The position numbers and the translations under genes were made by a program. The notes under the pieces were generated by a model. The model ran no database searches, was not told the origin of the DNA, and was given only the letters and a program-made list of their open reading frames with translations. DNA of 64,000 bases from an uncultured Acetatifactor sp. (lineage in GTDB: Bacteria; Bacillota; Clostridia; Lachnospirales; Lachnospiraceae), in NCBI GenBank assembly GCA_910586485.1, contig CAJUIA010000001.1:1-64000 (forward strand). The letters run 5' to 3'. How positions within the stretch are numbered: position 1 is the stretch's first letter; each line of letters opens with the position of its first letter. Positions 59,331 through 64,000 of this stretch are shown here, in pieces.

Positions 59331-60538
59331 ATGAAAATTATCTGAAGCTTCCGGGGAGTTATCTATTTTCCACAATTAACAGGAAGGTAAGCGCATACGG
59401 CGCAGCCCATCCGGATAAAAGAATTATCCGTCTGGGAATCGGGGATGTGACGCAGCCTCTTGCGCCGGCTATTATCGAGGCGCTGCATGGCGCCGTGGAG
59501 GAAATGGGACATCAGGAAACCTTTCGCGGATATGCTCCTGACCTTGGGTATGAGTTTTTGCGGAATGCCATTGCGGAAAATGATTATAAGGACCGGGGCT
59601 GTGATATTTCTGCCGATGAGATTTTTGTGTCCGACGGCGCAAAATGTGATTCCGGAAACATTCAGGAGATTTTCAGCCTGGATAATCGGATTGCGGTATG
59701 CGACCCGGTTTATCCCGTGTATGTGGATTCCAATGTGATGGCAGGGAGGACCGGGACCTACGATCAGAAAAGTGAAACCTGGAGCAATGTAATCTATATG
59801 CCCTGTGTGGCGGAAAACGGCTTTGCACCTAAGCTGCCGGGGGAGACGCCGGATATAATATATCTCTGCTTTCCGAACAATCCTACGGGAGCCGTAATTA
59901 CCAAAGCGCAGCTGCAGGAGTGGGTGGATTATGCCTGCAGAGTGGGAGCGGTTATCATTTATGACGCAGCTTATGAGGCTTATATTTCGCAGGCGGACAT
60001 ACCGCGAAGCATTTATGAATGTCAGGGAGCCAGGACTTGTGCCATTGAGCTTCGTTCCTTTTCCAAGAATGCGGGCTTTACCGGAGTGCGCTTAGGCTTT
60101 ACCGTGGTCCCCAAGGACTTAAAATGCGGCGGCGTGTCGCTGCATTCCCTGTGGGCGAGACGTCATGGAACCAAGTATAATGGGGCGCCCTATATCGTGC
60201 AGAGGGCAGGGGAGGCTGTTTATTCTCCGGAGGGGAAAAAGCAGCTAAGGGCCCAGGTGGCGTACTATATGGAGAATGCCCGGTATATACTGGATGGCTT
60301 AAAGGCGGCGGGATATACCGTTTCCGGCGGCGTCAATGCGCCTTACATCTGGCTGAAGGTGCCAAAGGGTATGACCAGCTGGGAGTTCTTTGACTATTTG
60401 CTGGAAGAGGTAAACGTAGTGGGGACGCCGGGCTCCGGCTTTGGCCCCAGCGGAGAAGGATATTTCAGGCTGACTGCCTTCGGCAGCCGGGAGAATACGG
60501 TAGAGGCGGTTGAGCGGATCAAGACTGCCGGAATATGA
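59318..60538 (+). CDS. dapL: LL-diaminopimelate aminotransferase
   Basis: A 406-residue class I aminotransferase that makes LL-diaminopimelate directly from tetrahydrodipicolinate, bypassing DapCDE. NENYLKLPGSYLFSTINRKV, IRLGIGDVTQPLAPAIIEAL and CDPVYPVYVDSNVMAGRTG are DapL-specific, and SFSKNAGFTGVRLGF holds the PLP lysine (about residue 249). It is coupled to dapF, completing the last steps to meso-DAP. Confidence 0.93.
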   Translation: MFRLNENYLKLPGSYLFSTINRKVSAYGAAHPDKRIIRLGIGDVTQPLAPAIIEALHGAVEEMGHQETFRGYAPDLGYEFLRNAIAENDYKDRGCDISADEIFVSDGAKCDSGNIQEIFSLDNRIAVCDPVYPVYVDSNVMAGRTGTYDQKSETWSNVIYMPCVAENGFAPKLPGETPDIIYLCFPNNPTGAVITKAQLQEWVDYACRVGAVIIYDAAYEAYISQADIPRSIYECQGARTCAIELRSFSKNAGFTGVRLGFTVVPKDLKCGGVSLHSLWARRHGTKYNGAPYIVQRAGEAVYSPEGKKQLRAQVAYYMENARYILDGLKAAGYTVSGGVNAPYIWLKVPKGMTSWEFFDYLLEEVNVVGTPGSGFGPSGEGYFRLTAFGSRENTVEAVERIKTAGI

Positions 60539-60566
60539 GGGCAGCGGGAGGCGGAAGGAGCCGGGC

Positions 60567-61625
60567 ATGGGAAACGAGTTGGAAGAAAAAAGAATGGTGC
60601 ATTATGATCTGCTGCGCATACTGGCAGCCTTCAGCGTGGTTATGCTGCATAGCAGTGCGCAGTTTTGGTATACTCTGGAGATAAACAGCAGGGCATGGAT
60701 CATTGCTAATTCCTATGACGCGCTATTTCGGTTTGGAGTTCCTGTTTTTGTGATGCTCAGCGGCGTCCTGTTCCTGCCAAAGCAGAGGGAGCTTAGCATA
60801 AAAAGGCTGTATACCCACAATATTTTGCGGCTGGTGATTATTTTTGTTTTCTGGTCCGCTGTCTACGGCCTGAAGGATTGCGTTCATTTTGATTTCACGC
60901 AGACAGGCTGGAAAGAGGTGGTGAAGGAAATGATCCTGGGCCGGTATCATCTTTGGTTTTTGCCTATGCTTGCCGGTCTTTATGTGCTGCTTCCCATTCT
61001 CCGTGTATGGGTGCAGAATGCGGAGAAAAAAAATCTGCAATATTTTCTGATTTTGTTTTTTGTGCTGCAGATTTTATGTGAGACATTGAAGTCTTTATCC
61101 TCATCCAATTATCTGATGTATGTGCTGGAGCTGCTGCGGGTGGATCTCGTCTGCGGATATGCAGGGTATTTTGTGCTGGGGTATTATGTGGCCTATATCG
61201 GAATCCCGCCCAAATATCATAAACTGATATATTTCAGTGCGATTCCGGCAGCCGTTTTAAACGTGGTGCTGGGAAATTATCTGTCCTTTAAGGCAGGCGA
61301 GCCCAAAGGCGAGGTCTATGACAGCTTCGGGCTGTTCACGTTCTGCATTGTACTGGCCTGCTTTTTGTTTTTTACTGAGGTCATGGGAAAAGTTCGTTAT
61401 TCCGCCAGGGCATCGAGAATCATTAAAGAGGTGTCAAAGGGAACACTGGGAGTGTATGTGATGCACGTGGGCCTGATGGAGATTTTGGAGGCGCATGGGA
61501 TTCACAGCATGATGATCCCCAATATTGCAGGGATTCCGCTGCTTTCCCTTTTGTGCTTTGTTTTTTGCCTGGCAGCGGCGTCCGTGCTGAGAAGAGTACC
61601 ACTGATCGGAAAGTATATTTGTTAA
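60567..61625 (+). CDS. Acyltransferase 3 family membrane protein
   Basis: A 352-residue polytopic membrane protein with about ten segments and the N-terminal signature HYDLLRILAAFSVVMLHSSA, in which the histidine after VVML is the catalytic residue of OafA-like O-acyltransferases. These acylate sugars of surface polysaccharide or peptidoglycan. AAGGAG at 60555-60560 supports the ATG at 60567. It overlaps nothing but may be co-transcribed with dapL. Confidence 0.82.
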   Translation: MGNELEEKRMVHYDLLRILAAFSVVMLHSSAQFWYTLEINSRAWIIANSYDALFRFGVPVFVMLSGVLFLPKQRELSIKRLYTHNILRLVIIFVFWSAVYGLKDCVHFDFTQTGWKEVVKEMILGRYHLWFLPMLAGLYVLLPILRVWVQNAEKKNLQYFLILFFVLQILCETLKSLSSSNYLMYVLELLRVDLVCGYAGYFVLGYYVAYIGIPPKYHKLIYFSAIPAAVLNVVLGNYLSFKAGEPKGEVYDSFGLFTFCIVLACFLFFTEVMGKVRYSARASRIIKEVSKGTLGVYVMHVGLMEILEAHGIHSMMIPNIAGIPLLSLLCFVFCLAAASVLRRVPLIGKYIC

Positions 61626-61643
61626 ACGGTTTAAAAAAAATTC

Positions 61644-61672
61644 TTGCAAAACAGAAAAAAGTATGATACTGT
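61644..61672 (+). promoter_or_regulatory. Promoter of the aspS T-box transcript
   Basis: TTGCAA (61644-61649) and TACTGT (61667-61672) have 17-bp spacing. Confidence 0.6.
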
Positions 61673-61689
61673 TTTAAAATCAAAATGCG

Positions 61690-62002
61690 ATGAAAGAGAC
61701 TCTTGCCGGGGAAAACGACAGGAAGACGGCGTCACCGACTGAGAGCGCCGTCAGTAAGAAGCGGTAAAGGGAACGCTCCGGAGCAGGCTGTTTGAGCAGA
61801 ATGCGGTCATGAGTCAGGCAACAAGACGGACCGGAAGGGTAGGGCAGCACGCAGGCATGCGTTATGTGCAAAAGAGGATAGGCCGTCCATATCCGGAGTC
61901 GGACTTAAAAACGGAGGAACGGTTTATCAATGCGGGTGGTACCGCGGATAGGTTACGCTTATTCGTCCCGGATGCAGGAAACTGCGTCTTGGGACATTTT
62001 TT
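61690..62002 (+). promoter_or_regulatory. T-box riboswitch upstream of aspS
   Basis: The conserved T-box sequence GGTGGTACCGCG is at 61935-61946, which pairs with the acceptor end of uncharged tRNA. Upstream is a Stem I-like region with GACGGCG/CGCCGTC and a following AGTAAGAAG segment. Downstream is a terminator (GTCCC, 61965-61969, with GGGAC, 61991-61995, then six T). Uncharged tRNA would stop termination and raise aspS expression. The specifier codon could not be placed with confidence; the gene predicts an aspartate codon. Confidence 0.88.
61965..62002 (+). terminator. T-box terminator
   Basis: GTCCC...GGGAC stem with internal GCAG/CTGC around GAAA, followed by six T; antiterminator formation would use the upstream T-box sequence. 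Confidence 0.85.
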
Positions 62003-62009
62003 ATGCACA

Positions 62010-62054
62010 CGGGCACCCAGATGAAATATGTCAGCATGCGCTGACGGGTGCCCG
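62010..62054 (+). promoter_or_regulatory. Second hairpin between T-box and aspS
   Basis: CGGGCACCC pairs with GGGTGCCCG, and inside it GTCAGC pairs with GCTGAC around ATGC. It has no U-run and lies about 100 nt before the start. It could affect RNA stability or translation of aspS after read-through. Confidence 0.5.
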
Positions 62055-62151
62055 GCGCGGCGAGCAGGGGAAAGTCTTCCCTACTCGATTGCACACGGGA
62101 AACCCGCAGTGAAGAGAGGCCCGTTTAAAAGGGCAGAATGGAGGAGTCATT

Positions 62152-63903
62152 ATGGAAATGAAAAACTGCTACAGGGACATTACGGTGAAGGAGATCGGAG
62201 AAGAGCAGATCGGAGAGATTCTGCGGGTCGCAGGCTGGGTGGAAAATATAAGGGACCATGGCGGTGTTTCCTTCATTGACCTGCGGGATATGTATGGTGT
62301 GCTTCAGGTAGTGATACGGAAGACGGAGCTGTTAAAGGGGCTTGTAAAAGAGACCTGTATCACGGTCAGAGGACCTGTGGAAAAGCGGGACGAGGACACG
62401 TATAACCCTAAAATTCCTACGGGCACCATCGAGCTGGAGGCACAGGAGATCCAGGTGCTGGGGAAGGTGTATCAGCAGCTGCCCTTTGAGGTCATGACAT
62501 CAAGGGAGACCAGGGAGGATATTCGTTTGAAATATCGCTATCTGGATCTGAGAAACGCAAAGGTGCGGGATAATATTTTGTTCCGTTCCCGTGTGATTGC
62601 TTTTCTGAGGCAGAAGATGACGGAAATGGGCTTTGTGGAGATTCAGACTCCCATTCTCTGCGCGTCTTCCCCGGAGGGGGCAAGGGATTATATCGTTCCT
62701 TCCAGGAAATATAAGGGGAAATTTTATGCACTGCCTCAGGCGCCGCAGCAGTATAAGCAGCTTTTGATGGCCTCCGGAATTGATAAATACTTTCAGATTG
62801 CTCCCTGCTTCAGGGACGAGGATGCAAGAGCAGACCGTTCACCGGGGGAATTTTATCAACTGGATTTCGAGATGAGCTTTGCCACCCAGGAGGACGTGTT
62901 CCGGGCAGGAGAAGAAGTGCTTTCCGCCGTTTTTGAAAAATTTGGGCCGGAGGGCGCTGCCGTGACGCCGGCGCCTTATCCGGTAATCAGCTATAAGCAG
63001 GCCATGCTGGAATTTGGATGTGATAAGCCGGATCTGCGCAATCCTCTGCGGATCATGGATCTGACGGACTTTTTTCAGAAATGTACGTTTAAGCCCTTTT
63101 TAAACAGGATCGTCCGGGCCATTAAGGTGCATGCGGAAATGAGTAAGGGCTTTCATGAAAAGCTGCTTTCCTTTGCCACGGGACTGGGAATGGGCGGCCT
63201 GGGTTATCTTGAGGTATCGGAGGATCTTTCCTTTAAGGGACCTATTGATAAATTTATTCCCGACGAATTAAAGGGAGAGCTTCGCAGCCTTGGAAAGCTG
63301 GAAGCAGGAGACACAATTTTCTTTATTGCGGATAAGGAGGAAAAAGCCTGCTACTATGCCGGAAGGCTCCGCAATGAGCTGGGTGAGAAGCTGGAGCTGA
63401 CAGAAAGGAACGCCTTCCGTTTTTGCTATGTCAACGATTTTCCCATGTACGAGACGGACCCGGAGACAAAGCAGCTTACGTTTACCCATAATCCCTTTTC
63501 CATGCCGCAGGGGGGGCTGGAGGCCCTGGAAACACAGGACCCGCTGGAGATTCTGGCGTATCAGTATGACATTGTGTGTAACGGGATCGAGCTTTCCTCA
63601 GGCGCAGTGCGCAACCATGATATTAAAATTATGGAAAAGGCCTTTGCTCTTGCCGGTTATACCAAGGAGGAACTGGAAGCAAGGTTCGGGGCCCTGTATC
63701 AGGCCTTTCAGTTTGGAGCGCCGCCTCATGCGGGAATGGCGCCGGGAGTGGAGCGGATGCTGATGCTGCTTCGGGGGGAAGAGAATATCCGGGAAGTCAC
63801 GGCCTTCCCCATGAGCGGCTCCGCTCAGGACCTCATGTGCAGCGCTCCCGGCGATGTAACGGAGCAGCAGCTGCGGGAGGTGCATATCCGGGTGCGCGAA
63901 TAA
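62152..63903 (+). CDS. aspS: Aspartyl-tRNA synthetase
   Basis: A 583-residue class IIb synthetase that charges tRNA-Asp. The anticodon-binding OB fold is at the N-terminus (about 1-130; GWVENIRDHGGVSFIDLRDM). Motif 2 is FRDEDARADRSPGEFYQLDF (about 220), and motif 3 is MAPGVERMLMLLRG (about 530-545). The bacterial GAD insertion (about 285-400) is present. GGAGG 7 bp before the ATG supports the start. It is controlled by the T-box. Confidence 0.95.
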   Translation: MEMKNCYRDITVKEIGEEQIGEILRVAGWVENIRDHGGVSFIDLRDMYGVLQVVIRKTELLKGLVKETCITVRGPVEKRDEDTYNPKIPTGTIELEAQEIQVLGKVYQQLPFEVMTSRETREDIRLKYRYLDLRNAKVRDNILFRSRVIAFLRQKMTEMGFVEIQTPILCASSPEGARDYIVPSRKYKGKFYALPQAPQQYKQLLMASGIDKYFQIAPCFRDEDARADRSPGEFYQLDFEMSFATQEDVFRAGEEVLSAVFEKFGPEGAAVTPAPYPVISYKQAMLEFGCDKPDLRNPLRIMDLTDFFQKCTFKPFLNRIVRAIKVHAEMSKGFHEKLLSFATGLGMGGLGYLEVSEDLSFKGPIDKFIPDELKGELRSLGKLEAGDTIFFIADKEEKACYYAGRLRNELGEKLELTERNAFRFCYVNDFPMYETDPETKQLTFTHNPFSMPQGGLEALETQDPLEILAYQYDIVCNGIELSSGAVRNHDIKIMEKAFALAGYTKEELEARFGALYQAFQFGAPPHAGMAPGVERMLMLLRGEENIREVTAFPMSGSAQDLMCSAPGDVTEQQLREVHIRVRE

Positions 63904-64000
63904 AAGCGGCTGCTTAATTGGCCTTGTCATAAGCGGAACAATCATGATAAAATGGTAAAAAACCTTATTCAAGACATAATAGGTACAGAAGAAAAGCGGT
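63904..64000. other. Intergenic at the window end
   Basis: AT-rich sequence after aspS; I see no gene and no clear terminator in the 97 bases available. Confidence 0.3.

Larger units (their letters stand above)
61626..62151. other. Intergenic carrying the aspS T-box leader
   Basis: This 526-base gap is almost all leader RNA for aspS: promoter (61644-61672), T-box (61690-62002), and an extra hairpin (62010-62054). The remainder to 62151 contains the ribosome-binding site (GGAGG, about 62140). Confidence 0.7.

Noticed and set aside
1..64000. tRNA, rRNA, complete insertion sequences or phage genes
   Set aside because: No sequence resembling tRNA cloverleaf sets, rRNA, transposases with terminal repeats, integrases or phage structural genes was recognised.

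Overview
The window looks like a chromosomal segment of a spore-forming member of the Clostridia, most likely Lachnospiraceae. The reasons are a SleC/SpoIID-like spore cortex protein with LysM repeats, a CD3324-family regulator, an ANTAR regulator next to glutamine synthetase, LL-diaminopimelate aminotransferase (dapL), an aspS T-box, a LoaP-type antiterminator fragment and a Firmicutes-type Tad pilus locus. This is inferred from gene content; no rRNA, tRNA or CRISPR was seen.

Layout. 1-2.6 kb is an AT-rich accessory patch: a flavodoxin-like reductase, decayed gene fragments, a CHAP-type amidase, and two separate remnants of the 3' end of tuf (EF-Tu). 2.7-17.2 kb holds the spore cortex protein, acetyltransferases, an AlkD-like protein, an MFS/AraC divergent pair, a Cache-HD-GYP protein, a MerR/GyrI regulator, two PNPOx-like proteins, an XRE regulator whose C-terminal part resembles MotA and FliG, a CD3324-family gene ending in DNA tandem repeats, a SpoU methyltransferase and a NUDIX hydrolase. 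17.4-21.2 kb is a sugar operon (xylB-like kinase, DUF4867, fucose/arabinose-isomerase-like). 21.9-26.4 kb is a shrunken exopolysaccharide locus: a truncated LoaP, a WbpB-WbpD fusion lacking its Rossmann N-terminus, gmd, a 27-codon MBOAT stub and a WbpE-like aminotransferase. An Rpn-family nuclease follows. 27.8-32.3 kb is the biotin cluster birA-bioY-bioB-bioD-bioA on the minus strand. 32.6-38.7 kb carries a MATE exporter, a GH2 glycosidase with a cre-like site, a GH51 arabinofuranosidase and a class C serine hydrolase.

40.2-50.8 kb is a Tad/Flp pilus operon: tadA, tadB, tadC, pilin, TadE-like proteins, CpaB, a lipoprotein, a 1457-residue secreted glycine-rich adhesin and a prepilin peptidase. 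It is interrupted by one inverted, AT-rich zinc-ribbon gene. 50.8-63.9 kb is mostly housekeeping: glycosyltransferase-TPR, hisC, DUF368, methyltransferase, hslO, an FMN_bind-like protein, glnA with an ANTAR gene, dapF-dapL, an acyltransferase, and T-box-controlled aspS.

The most unusual material is: (i) the XRE-MotA-FliG regulator; (ii) multi-hairpin intergenic elements, two of which (21.4 and 57.7 kb) are clear relatives and one of which (about 5.0 kb) can fold in two mutually exclusive ways; (iii) paired tuf 3'-end remnants suggesting an integration hotspot; (iv) the Tad adhesin and neighbouring lipoprotein sharing a cysteine module. Start codons were moved from the longest reading frame where a ribosome-binding site or family N-terminus favoured another position.
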